From Rodentibacter sp. Ppn85 (lineage in GTDB: Bacteria > Pseudomonadota > Gammaproteobacteria > Enterobacterales > Pasteurellaceae): 64,000 nucleotides of DNA. A model generated the notes under the pieces. The model searched no databases. It was not told the DNA's origin and saw only the letters and a list, made by a program, of their open reading frames with translations. Within the stretch, counting starts at the first letter, position 1. Every line of letters begins with the position of its first letter. Made by a program: the position numbers and the translations under genes. The stretch covers positions 21,696-85,695 of the forward strand of contig NZ_MLHS01000040.1 in the NCBI RefSeq assembly GCF_001999335.1. Direction: 5' to 3'. Shown here piece after piece: positions 49,841 through 59,981 of the stretch.

Positions 49841-51055
49841 ATGCGATTATTCCCCAAATCCGATAAATTGGAACAGGTTTGTTATGATATTCGCGGACCG
49901 GTACACAAAGAGGCGCTCCGTTTAGAAGAAGAAGGCAATAAAATTTTAAAATTAAATATTGGTAATCCCGCACCATTTGGTTTTGAGGCGCCGGATGAGA
50001 TTTTGGTGGATGTCTTGCGTAATTTGCCTTCTGCGCAAGGTTATTGTGATTCTAAAGGGCTATATTCCGCCCGTAAAGCCATTGTGCAATATTATCAATC
50101 AAAGGGCATTCAAGGCTCGACAGTGAATGATGTGTATATCGGTAACGGAGTTTCCGAACTGATTACAATGGCTATGCAGGCATTATTAAATGATGGTGAT
50201 GAAGTATTGGTACCTATGCCGGATTATCCGTTATGGACGGCTGCGGTGACGCTTTCCGGCGGTAAGGCCGTGCATTATTTGTGTGACGAAGACGCCGGTT
50301 GGTTTCCTGCTATCGATGATATTAAAGCAAAAGTGAATGCCAAAACAAAAGCTATCGTAATTATCAACCCGAATAATCCAACGGGTGCGGTATATAGCAA
50401 AGCATTGTTAGAAGAAATCGTGGAGATAGCGCGTCAAAACAATCTGATTATTTTTGCTGACGAAATTTACGATAAAATTTTATATGACGATGCGGTTCAC
50501 CATCATATTGCGGCATTAGCACCCGATTTGTTAACGGTGACCTTTAATGGATTATCGAAAGCTTACCGTGTCGCCGGCTTCCGCCAAGGTTGGATGATTC
50601 TAAACGGTCCGAAACATCACGTTAAAGGGTACGTTGAGGGCTTGGATATGCTGGCCTCTATGCGTTTATGCGCCAATGTGCCGATGCAGCATGCGATTCA
50701 GACGGCGTTAGGCGGTTATCAAAGTATTAATGAATTTATTTTGCCGGGCGGACGTTTATTAGAGCAACGTAATAAAGCCTATGAATTGATAACGCAAATT
50801 CCCGGCGTTACCTGCGTGAAACCAATGGGGGCGCTTTATATGTTCCCGAAAATGGATGTGAAAAAATTTAATATTCATAGTGATGAAAAAATGGTGCTGG
50901 ATTTACTTCGCCAAGAAAAAGTATTGCTTGTTCACGGTAAAGGGTTTAATTGGCACTCACCGGATCACTTCCGTATTGTTACTTTGCCTTATGTGAATCA
51001 GTTGACAGAGGCGATTACAAAATTAGGACGTTTTTTACAAAATTATCGCCAATAG
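49841..51055 (+). CDS. alaA: AlaA-type aminotransferase (glutamate-pyruvate)
   Basis: PLP-dependent class I aminotransferase that makes alanine from pyruvate and glutamate. The 404 aa match E. coli AlaA (YfbQ) in length and start (MRLFPKSDKLEQVCYDIRGP). Seen: NPNNPTGAVYS, FADEIYDKI with the PLP-binding Asp, and the Schiff-base Lys in FNGLSKAYRVAGFRQGW. AAAAGGAAT before the ATG. The gene stands beside men genes in H. influenzae as well. Confidence 0.93.
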   Translation: MRLFPKSDKLEQVCYDIRGPVHKEALRLEEEGNKILKLNIGNPAPFGFEAPDEILVDVLRNLPSAQGYCDSKGLYSARKAIVQYYQSKGIQGSTVNDVYIGNGVSELITMAMQALLNDGDEVLVPMPDYPLWTAAVTLSGGKAVHYLCDEDAGWFPAIDDIKAKVNAKTKAIVIINPNNPTGAVYSKALLEEIVEIARQNNLIIFADEIYDKILYDDAVHHHIAALAPDLLTVTFNGLSKAYRVAGFRQGWMILNGPKHHVKGYVEGLDMLASMRLCANVPMQHAIQTALGGYQSINEFILPGGRLLEQRNKAYELITQIPGVTCVKPMGALYMFPKMDVKKFNIHSDEKMVLDLLRQEKVLLVHGKGFNWHSPDHFRIVTLPYVNQLTEAITKLGRFLQNYRQ

Positions 51056-51060
51056 AACTA

Positions 51061-51134
51061 AAAAGTGCGGTTAGAAATATTGTAGTTTTATGCGTTTCGG
51101 GCAAAGAGTAGCGGTTCAATTTGAACCGCACTTT
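51061..51134. terminator. Terminator region between alaA and DUF606 transporter
   Basis: AAAAGTGCGGT at 51061 and ACCGCACTTT near 51125 are two inverted uptake signals that can pair across the gap. The right one is part of a tight hairpin GCGGTTCAA-T-TTGAACCGC (51111-51129). Convergent genes on both sides. Confidence 0.65.
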
Positions 51135-51147
51135 ATGATTAAATCCC

Positions 51148-52086
51148 TTATATCCTAATCAGCTGAATTAGCATTACACCACTGATTAAAATGCCCAAAC
51201 CGACTAACTGGATAGGAATAATTACTTTTCGTTGAGCGCCGAAAAAACCAAATTTATCTACTAACAAACTACCTGAAATCAAACCGAGTAACGCCAAAAC
51301 CACTGCTCCGCCAGTCCCGATTTGGGGAACCAGAGTAATGCTGCCGAAAATAAACAATGCTCCTAAACATCCTCCGAACCAAACCCACCAAGGCTTGCCT
51401 TTGCCAATCGCATTTTTTAGTTTTGAAAAACTTTTTTCATAAAATAAAACCACTAGGAATAATCCGCTTCCGCCAACGGCAAAGGAGACAAAAGCAGCTT
51501 GAACGGAGGAATGCAGCACGCGTCCTAATTCTGCATTGATTGCCGTTTGTGCAGCCAATAACATTCCGGCAAAAATACCAAAAAACCGCCATAACAAAAG
51601 ATGAGGCTCTGACTGACTATGAAGTGATTTTGTTTTTTTCATTATTGGCATCACAACGGTACAAAATATCCCTAGAAAAACTAAACTAATGCCTAATATA
51701 CGAATAAGATTAAGATCGATTTTAGGGGAATAGAACCAACCGAAAGTATCGATCAATATCCCCATTATAACTTGTCCAAGTAAAGGAATTATTGCCGTTT
51801 GTACGCTGCCGAGCTTAGCAAATAGTAAAATATTTGCCGTTAGTGAGACCATTCCCATTAATCCGCCAATCCAAAGCCACCAAGGCGTTTGTAAAAGGGT
51901 TGTCGGTTCAATCGTTAGCGGTTCGTTTGATAGTTTGGCAAGTATTAGTAAAAAGAGTGTTCCGCCACTAAAAGAAATAAAGGAAGATAAAAAAGGGACG
52001 CCGAGATAACCGCGTAAGCGGGAATTAATTGCCGTTTGAAAACTCACGATAATACCGATGAGAATTCCAATGAACATCGTAAGCAT
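51148..52086 (-). CDS. DMT-superfamily transporter with two DUF606 (YdcZ) halves
   Basis: Integral membrane protein of the DUF606/YdcZ group in the drug/metabolite transporter superfamily; substrate unknown. The 312 aa have ten membrane segments in two similar halves: GILIGIIVSFQTAINSRLR...GVPFLSSFISFSGG, and the second GIFAGMLLAAQTAINAELG...SSVQAAFVSFAVGG. Many relatives are single halves of about 150 aa, so this is the fused form. No partner gene is adjacent. Confidence 0.85.
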   Translation of the reverse strand: MLTMFIGILIGIIVSFQTAINSRLRGYLGVPFLSSFISFSGGTLFLLILAKLSNEPLTIEPTTLLQTPWWLWIGGLMGMVSLTANILLFAKLGSVQTAIIPLLGQVIMGILIDTFGWFYSPKIDLNLIRILGISLVFLGIFCTVVMPIMKKTKSLHSQSEPHLLLWRFFGIFAGMLLAAQTAINAELGRVLHSSVQAAFVSFAVGGSGLFLVVLFYEKSFSKLKNAIGKGKPWWVWFGGCLGALFIFGSITLVPQIGTGGAVVLALLGLISGSLLVDKFGFFGAQRKVIIPIQLVGLGILISGVMLIQLIRI

Positions 52087-52243
52087 AATAACGTTTCCTA
52101 TGACTAAAATGCGGGGAGATTAAAAAGTTTGGTATTACCATTAATGGAAATAACAGCCAAACTATCATTGAGTATTCCGATACATTCAAACTATGTCACT
52201 ATTGCGTGACATAATATTTTTGAGTAATTTTTCGAGGGAAAAA

Positions 52244-52261
52244 GGGATCATGATTGATCCC
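52244..52261 (-). terminator. Terminator of typA
   Basis: GGGATCA/TGATCCC stem with a 4-base loop, read on the minus strand, followed by TTTTTCCC; it lies 8 bases after the typA stop. Confidence 0.75.
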
Positions 52262-52269
52262 GATTTTCA

Positions 52270-54120
52270 TTAATGCGTGCTTGTACTGGTTGTCGTTCGA
52301 TTTGCACGTTTACGATCGTTTTCCGTCAAAAGTTTTTTGCGGATGCGGATCGATTCAGGGGTGACTTCCACTAATTCATCGTCATCAATAAATTCGATGG
52401 CTTGTTCAAGGCTAAATTTCACCGGTGTGGTGAGTACAATAGCATCATCTTTACCCGAAGCGCGCATATTAGTGAGTTTTTTACCTTGTAAACAGTTGAC
52501 GGTTAAATCGTTTGAACGGCTATGGATACCGATAATCTGCCCTTCATACACTTCTACGTTGGCATCAATCATTAATTTGCCTCGTTCTTGTAAACCGAAC
52601 AATGCGTAAGCGAGGGCTTTACCCGTTGCGTTAGAGATTAACACGCCGTTCTTACGTTGACCGATTTCGCCGCCTTTGATGTCATCATAGTGACTGAAAC
52701 TAGAGTAAAGCAAACCGGTGCCGGAAGTCATGGTCATAAATTCGCCACGGAATCCGATTAAGCCGCGACTTGGAATGATATATTCTAAACGAACACGCCC
52801 CTTGCCATCCGGTAACATATCGCGCACTTCACCTTTACGGATGCCTAGGGCTTCCATGACAGAACCTTGGTGTTGCTCTTCCACGTCAATCGTTACTTGT
52901 TCATAAGGTTCTTGCTTTTTGCCATCAATTTCACGATAGATAACTTTTGGACGGGATACTGCGAGTTCATAACCTTCACGGCGCATATTTTCAATCAATA
53001 CGGAGAGATGTAATTCACCTCGACCGGATACGCGGAATTCATCAGGATTCGGGGTTTCTTCCACACGCAACGCCACATTGTGAACGAGTTCTTTATTTAA
53101 ACGTTCAAGAATTTGACGTGAAGTCACATATTTTCCTTCTTGACCGGCAAACGGTGAGGTATTTACACAGAAGAACATAGTGACCGTCGGTTCGTCCACG
53201 GTTAATGAAGGTAACGCTTCTACGGCATTGATATCACAAATAGTATCGGAAATATTGAGTTCGCCTAAACCGGTAATCGCTACGATATCGCCTGCATAAG
53301 CCATTTCTTCTTCGTAACGTTGTAAACCAAGGTGGCCAAGTACTTGACCGATACGTCCTTGGCGGGTTTTTCCTTCGCTATTAATAATAGTTACCGGTTG
53401 ATTTGGTTTAATTGAACCGCGTTTAATACGACCAATACCAATTACCCCAACATAGCTGTTGTAATCTAATTGGGAAATTTGCATTTGGAACGGTTCGTCT
53501 AGTTCCACTTTTGGCGGTTCAACGTGTTTAACAATGGCTTCAAATAACGGTGTCATATCTTCTGCTAATTCTTCATGTTCTAAACCGGCGACACCATTTA
53601 ATGCGGAAGCGTAAATAATCGGGAAATCTAATTGCTCGTCAGTTGCTCCAAGGTTGACAAAGAGATCGAAAACTTGGTCCACAACCCAATCGGGACGAGC
53701 ACCCGGACGGTCAACTTTGTTGATCACAACAATCGGTTTTAATCCGTGAGCGAAGGCTTTTTGAGTGACGAAACGGGTTTGTGGCATAGGGCCGTCAAAC
53801 GCATCAACGACTAAAAGTACGGAATCAACCATTGAAAGAACGCGTTCTACTTCTCCGCCAAAGTCCGCGTGCCCCGGAGTATCGACAATGTTAATACGGT
53901 AATCATTCCAATTAATCGCTGTATTTTTTGCAAGAATAGTAATACCGCGTTCTTTTTCCAGATCATTTGAGTCCATGACACGCTCGTCCATATCGCCACG
54001 TGTTGCTTCAAAAGTACCGGATTGTTGAAGAAGTTTATCTACAAGTGTGGTTTTTCCGTGGTCAACGTGCGCAATAATTGCAATATTGCGCAGTTTATTA
54101 ATATCAATTTTATTTGTCAT
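52270..54120 (-). CDS. typA: Ribosome-binding GTPase TypA/BipA
   Basis: Translational GTPase needed for 50S assembly and growth at low temperature or under stress. The 616 aa have G1 [16 protein letters not shown]3 [17 protein letters not shown]4 [10 protein letters not shown] and G5 SALNGVAG, then the EF-G-like domains and the BipA-specific C-terminal domain. Full length (E. coli 607). Divergent from glnA across 195 bases, the same arrangement as in E. coli and H. influenzae. Confidence 0.97.
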   Translation of the reverse strand: MTNKIDINKLRNIAIIAHVDHGKTTLVDKLLQQSGTFEATRGDMDERVMDSNDLEKERGITILAKNTAINWNDYRINIVDTPGHADFGGEVERVLSMVDSVLLVVDAFDGPMPQTRFVTQKAFAHGLKPIVVINKVDRPGARPDWVVDQVFDLFVNLGATDEQLDFPIIYASALNGVAGLEHEELAEDMTPLFEAIVKHVEPPKVELDEPFQMQISQLDYNSYVGVIGIGRIKRGSIKPNQPVTIINSEGKTRQGRIGQVLGHLGLQRYEEEMAYAGDIVAITGLGELNISDTICDINAVEALPSLTVDEPTVTMFFCVNTSPFAGQEGKYVTSRQILERLNKELVHNVALRVEETPNPDEFRVSGRGELHLSVLIENMRREGYELAVSRPKVIYREIDGKKQEPYEQVTIDVEEQHQGSVMEALGIRKGEVRDMLPDGKGRVRLEYIIPSRGLIGFRGEFMTMTSGTGLLYSSFSHYDDIKGGEIGQRKNGVLISNATGKALAYALFGLQERGKLMIDANVEVYEGQIIGIHSRSNDLTVNCLQGKKLTNMRASGKDDAIVLTTPVKFSLEQAIEFIDDDELVEVTPESIRIRKKLLTENDRKRANRTTTSTSTH

Positions 54121-54315
54121 TGTTCATACAGAGTTATTAATGATGTAGAGCGTGTAAAACAAGATTTCACGCACGAAAGGGCGAGGATTATACATGACTT
54201 TTATATTGCCCGCTACGCCAAATCTGAAAAATAAATCCAATGAAAAGTAGATGGGATTACGTTATAATGCAAGCTTATTTTAATCATATTTACACAGCAA
54301 AATAGAGGGTTCCCT

Positions 54316-55734
54316 ATGTCAAACGCAAACGCTATCGCAAATGTGTTCAAGTTAATTGAAGAAAATGATATTAAATTTGTCATTCTTCGATTCACTGATA
54401 TAAAAGGTAAAGAACACGGCGTGTCTATTCCGGTTAGTCTTATTGATGAAGATATATTTGAAGATGGTAAAATGTTTGACGGTTCATCCGTGGAAGGTTG
54501 GAAAACAATTAACAAGGCCGATATGTTGTTAATGCCAATGGCAGAAACCGCTGTGGTTGATCCGTTTGCTCAAATTCCAACTCTCTCTCTGCGTTGTAGT
54601 GTATATGAACCGACGACTATGCAGAGTTATGATCGCGATCCTCGCTCTATTGCTATTCGTGCCGAAAATTATATGCGTTCTACCGGTATTGCCGATCAAG
54701 CATTTTTCGGGCCGGAGCCGGAATTTTTCTTATTTGATGATGTGCGTTTTGATGTGTCGATGAACCGTGCTTCTTTTTCCGTTGATGATGTGGAAGCTGC
54801 TTGGAATACCAATAAAAAATATGAAAGTGGCAATAATGCTTACCGTCCACTTAAGAAAGGCGGTTATTGTGCGGTTGCACCAATTGATTCAGCCCATGAT
54901 ATTCGCTCTGAGATGTGCTTAATTTTGGAAGAACTCGGTTTAGTGATTGAAGCACATCACCACGAAGTTGCGACAGCAGGTCAAAATGAAATCGCAACAA
55001 AATTCAATAGCCTTACCTTAAAAGCGGATGAAACCCAAATTTATAAATATGTAGTGCAAAATGTCGCACTTGAAAATGGTAAAACCGCGTGTTTTATGCC
55101 TAAACCTATTACAGGAGACAACGGTTCGGGTATGCACTGTAATATGTCGCTAAGCAAAGATGGAAAAAATATTTTCCAAGGTGATAAATATGCGGGGCTT
55201 TCAGAGACCGCACTTTACTATATCGGCGGCATTATCAAGCATGCCAAAGCCTTAAATGCATTTACAAATCCAAGTACTAATTCATACAAACGTTTAGTTC
55301 CGGGTTACGAAGCTCCGGTATTATTGGCTTATTCGGCAAGTAACCGCTCCGCTTCAATTCGTATTCCTGCGGTAACAAGTCCTAAAGCAATTCGTATTGA
55401 AGCCCGCTTTCCTGATCCAATGGCAAACCCATACTTAGCTTTTGCGGCTCTGTTAATGGCGGGATTGGATGGTATTGTGAATAAAATCCATCCAGGCGAT
55501 GCGATGGATAAAAACCTTTATGATTTACCGCCGGAAGAACTTAAAGACATTCCTGCCGTAGCAAGCTCACTTGAAGAAGCTTTGAATACCTTAGAGAAAG
55601 ACTATGAATTTTTAACCCACGGTAATGTATTTAGTAAAGAGTTTGTGGAAGCTTTCATCGGCATTAAACGTAAAGAAGTAGAACGCTTGAATATGACTCC
55701 GCATCCGGTGGAGTTTGAGATGTATTATGCGTAA
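54316..55734 (+). CDS. glnA: Glutamine synthetase, type I
   Basis: Makes glutamine from glutamate, ammonia and ATP as a dodecamer. The 472 aa match bacterial GSI-beta. Seen: [22 protein letters not shown], the ATP-binding [33 protein letters not shown], and the adenylylation-site tyrosine in [10 protein letters not shown], so activity is probably tuned by GlnE. A TATAAT at 54263-54268 is the likely -10. An uptake signal lies inside near 55208. The surface polysaccharide cluster begins directly after it. Confidence 0.97.
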   Translation: MSNANAIANVFKLIEENDIKFVILRFTDIKGKEHGVSIPVSLIDEDIFEDGKMFDGSSVEGWKTINKADMLLMPMAETAVVDPFAQIPTLSLRCSVYEPTTMQSYDRDPRSIAIRAENYMRSTGIADQAFFGPEPEFFLFDDVRFDVSMNRASFSVDDVEAAWNTNKKYESGNNAYRPLKKGGYCAVAPIDSAHDIRSEMCLILEELGLVIEAHHHEVATAGQNEIATKFNSLTLKADETQIYKYVVQNVALENGKTACFMPKPITGDNGSGMHCNMSLSKDGKNIFQGDKYAGLSETALYYIGGIIKHAKALNAFTNPSTNSYKRLVPGYEAPVLLAYSASNRSASIRIPAVTSPKAIRIEARFPDPMANPYLAFAALLMAGLDGIVNKIHPGDAMDKNLYDLPPEELKDIPAVASSLEEALNTLEKDYEFLTHGNVFSKEFVEAFIGIKRKEVERLNMTPHPVEFEMYYA

Positions 55735-55765
55735 TTTTTGCTAGAAAACTGTTTATGAAGTAAAG

Positions 55766-55799
55766 AAAGTGCGGTTGATTTTGACCGCACTTTTTTTAC
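55766..55799 (+). terminator. Uptake-signal-pair terminator after glnA
   Basis: AAAGTGCGGT and ACCGCACTTT (10-bp stem, 8-base loop), then a run of T. It is the last intact uptake signal seen before the right end of the window. Confidence 0.9.
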
Positions 55800-55905
55800 T
55801 TTGCATTTATATCCATTTACATTTTTTATTCTTGTGAAGGGGGATAATATAGCCTAGAATATCCGTCTGATGTTATGGAATAACCATTAGATAAAGGATT
55901 TTACA

Positions 55906-57036
55906 GTGAATAGTACGAAAGCAACCAATAATGATGAGATTGATCTCATTGAATTGATTAAAGTCTTATGGAATAAAAAAATTTGGATTCTATTTTCTGC
56001 GTTTGTATGTACTTTAATTGCAGGCGTGTACGCCTTTACAGCAAAGGAGCAATGGACTTCAACCGCTATTGTTGTTGCTCCACGTTCAACTGATTTAGGG
56101 AGTTTACTTCCCGTTCGAGCAGAATATGCACGTATTATTGACGATGGAGAGTTTTCAGCTGGAAAATTATCTGGTTCATTATATGGGCAATTCAAACATT
56201 TCCTTTTGTCTAATGATTTAAAACGTCAATTCTTAGAACAATCCGAGTGGGTTAAAAACTATACGAAGGATATGACAGATGAACAAAAGCATACTTATAT
56301 TGAAAATACGGTTGCACAGTATTTAATTGTTCATGAAGTAGATACAAAGAAAAAAGATTTAACCGAGCTTGATAAAATTGGTTTGAAAATTACATTCTCA
56401 GCAGAGACTCCAAAAGATGCACAGGCTGTTTTAAATGATTATATTGATTTTATGAATCAATATACTATTGAATTGACAGTAAAAGAGTTTGATTTGGGTT
56501 TTAGATTACGCTTAGATAATTTAAATTTCACGAAAACTCAAATTGAAAGTAGTTTAAAAGAAGTAAAAACAGTTCAACTCGAGAACTTAACAAATGCATT
56601 AGACATCGCTAAAAAAGCGGGGATCACAGAGTTCTCTAAAGGAAATACAAATAGTTTTTCTGTGCCTGAATATATGTTAGGTGAGGGACGTTTAAATATC
56701 TCAGATTCTAAACTGGCAGATGGCACATATTTGTTTATGCTGGGAGAGAAATATCTTCAAGCTCAATTAGATATTGTGAAAAATACTCCAATTGTTTATT
56801 CAACAAATTATTACAGTACAGATAGACAATTATCACAGTTGAATGCGCTTGCTTCAAAGCTAGCAGATAAATTCGATGCTAAAGCATACCATTATTTGAA
56901 CTCGCCGGATTATCCTGTGGTGAAGGATAAGCCTAAGAAAGCATTAATTATTGTAATTGGATTTATTATTGGATTAATTTTATCTACTTTTATTATTTTA
57001 TTCGGTTTCATATTCCAAAACAGTGGAAGGGAATAA
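55906..57036 (+). CDS. wzz: Polysaccharide chain-length regulator (Wzz family)
   Basis: Inner-membrane co-polymerase that sets chain length of O-antigen or similar glycans. In 376 aa: cytoplasmic N-terminus with DEIDLIELIKVLWNKKIWI, first membrane helix about 27-45, a long helical periplasmic part, and a second helix about 344-368 preceded by the Pro-containing PVVKDKPKKALI typical of Wzz. GTG/ATG alternatives are not needed; the start is GTG-like only upstream and MNST fits. It opens the polysaccharide cluster and overlaps neuD by one base, so the cluster is an operon. H. influenzae has a Wzz-like gene at this place after glnA. Confidence 0.88.
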   Translation: MNSTKATNNDEIDLIELIKVLWNKKIWILFSAFVCTLIAGVYAFTAKEQWTSTAIVVAPRSTDLGSLLPVRAEYARIIDDGEFSAGKLSGSLYGQFKHFLLSNDLKRQFLEQSEWVKNYTKDMTDEQKHTYIENTVAQYLIVHEVDTKKKDLTELDKIGLKITFSAETPKDAQAVLNDYIDFMNQYTIELTVKEFDLGFRLRLDNLNFTKTQIESSLKEVKTVQLENLTNALDIAKKAGITEFSKGNTNSFSVPEYMLGEGRLNISDSKLADGTYLFMLGEKYLQAQLDIVKNTPIVYSTNYYSTDRQLSQLNALASKLADKFDAKAYHYLNSPDYPVVKDKPKKALIIVIGFIIGLILSTFIILFGFIFQNSGRE

Positions 57037-57665
57037 TGAAGAAAAAAGTAATATTTATTGGTGCTGGTGGTTATGCAAAATCAGTACTAGATTCTTTAGA
57101 TGTTTCTCAATATGAGTTTTGTGGGTTTATTGATAATTTCAAACCTGAAGGAACAACTCATTTAGGCTATCCTGTACTTGCAAAAACAATAGATGAATTT
57201 AAAGAAAGAAGTGATTATAGCTTTTTCATTAGTATTGGCAATAATAACTACCGTTTAGAAAAATATTTAAAGTTAGAAAAATATCAATGCAATATTATTA
57301 ATGTGATTGATAGAACATCAATTATTTCTAATCATTCGACTTTAGGTAAAGGAGTATTTGTTGGGAAGATGGCAATTGTTAATAGTGGTGTCACTGTTGG
57401 CAATAACGTTATTATTAATACAAAGTCTCTTGTAGAACATGGTTGCTATATCGGTAGTCATAGTAATATTTCCACAAATAGTACGTTAAATGGCGATGTA
57501 ATTGTCGAGGATTATTGTTTTATCGGAAGCTCCTCTGTTGTTACAGGACAATTAAGGATAGGCGAAAGTGCAGTTGTAGGTGCTGGGGCTGTAGTGATTC
57601 GCAATGTTAAACCTCGAACAGTGGTGGCAGGCGTCCCCGCAAAATTTATTAAGGAAATTGAATAA
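57036..57665 (+). CDS. neuD: NeuD-family sialic acid O-acetyltransferase
   Basis: Acetyl-CoA-dependent transferase; in group B Streptococcus NeuD O-acetylates sialic acid before activation. The 209 aa comprise a Rossmann-like N-terminal domain (VIFIGAGGYAKSVLDSL) and a left-handed beta-helix of hexapeptide repeats (about 95-200), ending GAGAVVIRNVKPRTVVAGVPAK. It overlaps the wzz stop (TAATG) and lies 2 bases before neuB, so it clearly belongs to the sialic acid operon. PglD-type sugar N-acetyltransferases look alike, but the neu context favours NeuD. Confidence 0.85.
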   Translation: MKKKVIFIGAGGYAKSVLDSLDVSQYEFCGFIDNFKPEGTTHLGYPVLAKTIDEFKERSDYSFFISIGNNNYRLEKYLKLEKYQCNIINVIDRTSIISNHSTLGKGVFVGKMAIVNSGVTVGNNVIINTKSLVEHGCYIGSHSNISTNSTLNGDVIVEDYCFIGSSSVVTGQLRIGESAVVGAGAVVIRNVKPRTVVAGVPAKFIKEIE

Positions 57666-57667
57666 AA

Positions 57668-58705
57668 ATGAGTCAGGTATTTATTGTGGCGGAAATTGGT
57701 TGTAATCATAATGGCGACCCCATATTAGCAAAGAAAATGGTAGATGTTGCTAAAAAATGTGGTGTAGATGCCGTTAAGTTCCAAACATTTAAAGCAGACA
57801 AGTTAATTTCAAGATATGCCCCAAAGGCGGAATATCAAAAAGTTACCACGGGTACGACAGATAGTCAGCTTGAAATGACTCGAAAATTAGAACTTCCTTA
57901 TGATGAATTCCGCAAGTTGGAAGTCTATGCACATTCACTTGGCTTGGAAGTATTTTCTACTCCTTTTGATATGGAATCTATTGATTTTCTTGCCGGAGAA
58001 AAGCAAAAAATTTGGAAAATCCCATCAGGTGAATTAACTAATTTACCCTATTTAGAGAAAATTGCCCGTTTACCAATTGAAGGTAAAAATATTGTAATTT
58101 CAACCGGGATGGCAACAATTTATGAAATAAAAGATGCCTTAGCCGTGTTAGAAAAAAACGGTATTTCAAAGAAAGATATTACTATCCTTCATTGTAATAC
58201 AGAGTATCCGACACTTTATGAAGATGTGAATTTAAATGCATTTTACCAATTAAAGGAAGTATTCTCAGATTATAATTTAGGCTTTTCTGATCATTCGATA
58301 GGATATTTTGCAGGTATTGCTGCTGTACCTTATGGGATTACTTTCATAGAAAAACACTTTACGCTAGATAAAAATTTTGAAGGTCCTGATCATAAAGCAT
58401 CAGTGACACCTGAAGAATTAAAATTACTCTGTGAGGGTATTCGTGCTGTTGAAAAATCACTTGGTTCATCAGAAAAGATTGTGACTATGTCAGAGGCAAA
58501 AAATAAGATTGTTGCACGTAAATCCATCATCGCTGCATGTCTAATTAAAAAAGGAGAAATTTATACCGCAGAGAACCTAACGACTAAGCGGCCAGGCAAC
58601 GGCATTAGTCCTATGTTTTGGTATGATATTTTAGGTAAAGAAGCTGAAATGGATTTTGAAGAAGATCAACTTATTCAAGATAGTCGTTTCAAAAATCAAG
58701 AATAA
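57668..58705 (+). CDS. neuB: N-acetylneuraminate synthase
   Basis: Condenses N-acetylmannosamine with phosphoenolpyruvate to give sialic acid. The 345 aa have the TIM barrel start FIVAEIGCNHNGDPILAKKM, KFQTFKADKLIS, FSDHSIGYFAGIAAVPYG, FIEKHFTLDKNFEGPDHKAS, and the C-terminal antifreeze-like SAF domain (KSIIAACLIKKGEIYTAENLTTKRPGNG split over about 290-320). With neuC (ManNAc from UDP-GlcNAc) and neuA (activation) it completes de novo CMP-sialic acid synthesis. Legionaminate synthases are similar; NeuC being the GlcNAc type supports Neu5Ac. Confidence 0.92.
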   Translation: MSQVFIVAEIGCNHNGDPILAKKMVDVAKKCGVDAVKFQTFKADKLISRYAPKAEYQKVTTGTTDSQLEMTRKLELPYDEFRKLEVYAHSLGLEVFSTPFDMESIDFLAGEKQKIWKIPSGELTNLPYLEKIARLPIEGKNIVISTGMATIYEIKDALAVLEKNGISKKDITILHCNTEYPTLYEDVNLNAFYQLKEVFSDYNLGFSDHSIGYFAGIAAVPYGITFIEKHFTLDKNFEGPDHKASVTPEELKLLCEGIRAVEKSLGSSEKIVTMSEAKNKIVARKSIIAACLIKKGEIYTAENLTTKRPGNGISPMFWYDILGKEAEMDFEEDQLIQDSRFKNQE

Positions 58706-58721
58706 AAGAGCGGTCAAATTT

Positions 58722-59981
58722 ATGAAAAAAATTGCAATTATTACTGCAAGATCTGGTTCAAAAGGCTTGCCAAATAAAAATGTATTATTTGCAAACGGTA
58801 AACCGATTATGGCTTACAGTATTGAGGCTGCTTTAGAGAGTGCAGAATTTGAAAAAATTATTGTAAGCACTGATTCGCAAGAATATATTGATTTACTTTC
58901 ACATTATCCTATTGAATTTGTAAAACGCTCAGCAGAATTGGCTTCAGATAAGGCTAGCTCTTTTTTGGTAATTGAAGATGTATTGGATAAATATCAACAT
59001 CTTAATTTTGATTATTTTGTTTTATTGCAACCGACTTCTCCATTAAGAACATCTCAACATATTCAAGAAGCAAATGCTAAATTTGAGCAGTATTTTGATA
59101 GGTTTGATTTTTTAGTTTCAGTATCAGATGCTCATAAGCCAACGACTTTAACCCGTGAGATTGATGAGGATGAAAGTTTAAAAAATTTTAAACTTGATTA
59201 TTCAAATTACGCACGTCAACAGCATCATCCGGAATTTTCACCAAATGGTGCAATTTTTTCAGCAAAACCACAAGCTTATTTAAAACAGAAACATTTTTAT
59301 GGTGAAAGATGTATCGCTTATTTTATGGATAAAGAAGTTTCTGTTGATATTGATGATCGTCTTGATTTTGAATATTTCTATTTTATTCTTCAACAACGTA
59401 ATAAAGAAAAAATCTTATTAGAAATGATCAAAAAAGCTATTGCTGCAAAGAAAGAGAATTTCAGTCAAACGGAGGCGATCAGTTTAATTGGACACTCTAT
59501 TTTAGATTACTGGGATGTTGAAAAGCTTAATGAGCAAGTGGTTAATAATCTTGCAATTGCTGGCATTTCAACAAAACAATATCTTGAGTTAATTTTAGAT
59601 AACAATCTAATTCAACATCTTGGCGATAAAGCTATCTTAATGTTTGGTACCAATGATATTATTTATCCAGGCTGGTCTAATGAACAAGTATTAGAAGATA
59701 TTCAATTACTGATTCACAAGCTAAAAAATATTAAGCCCGATGTTATACTTTATTTCTTAGAAATTACGCCTATTGCATTACGTGTGGATCGTGATAATGA
59801 AGTTATTAGACAGCTGAACCAGTTTTTAAAAACAAATCTTAAAGACATCCAATGGATTTCATTAGATAAATCATTTAGTGATCAATATGGCAAACTAAAT
59901 TTAGATTATACCCAAGATGGTTTACATTTAAATGAGCAAGGTTATAAATTATTAAGAACAATTGTTGAATCAGAATTATGA
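58722..59981 (+). CDS. neuA: CMP-sialic acid synthetase fused to SGNH O-acetylesterase domain
   Basis: Residues 1 to about 225 are the cytidylyltransferase that activates sialic acid with CTP (ARSGSKGLPNKN at 9-20, LLQPTSPLRT, DIDDRLDFEY). Residues about 250-419 are an SGNH/GDSL-type esterase: block I reads GHS with Ser259, block III GTND (309-312), and the catalytic pair D399-x-x-H402. In group B Streptococcus NeuA has the same fusion and the extra domain removes O-acetyl groups. The start at 58722 (MKKIAIITAR) is preferred over an upstream in-frame ATG inside neuB. Overlaps neuC by 4 bases (ATGA). Confidence 0.92.
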   Translation: MKKIAIITARSGSKGLPNKNVLFANGKPIMAYSIEAALESAEFEKIIVSTDSQEYIDLLSHYPIEFVKRSAELASDKASSFLVIEDVLDKYQHLNFDYFVLLQPTSPLRTSQHIQEANAKFEQYFDRFDFLVSVSDAHKPTTLTREIDEDESLKNFKLDYSNYARQQHHPEFSPNGAIFSAKPQAYLKQKHFYGERCIAYFMDKEVSVDIDDRLDFEYFYFILQQRNKEKILLEMIKKAIAAKKENFSQTEAISLIGHSILDYWDVEKLNEQVVNNLAIAGISTKQYLELILDNNLIQHLGDKAILMFGTNDIIYPGWSNEQVLEDIQLLIHKLKNIKPDVILYFLEITPIALRVDRDNEVIRQLNQFLKTNLKDIQWISLDKSFSDQYGKLNLDYTQDGLHLNEQGYKLLRTIVESEL

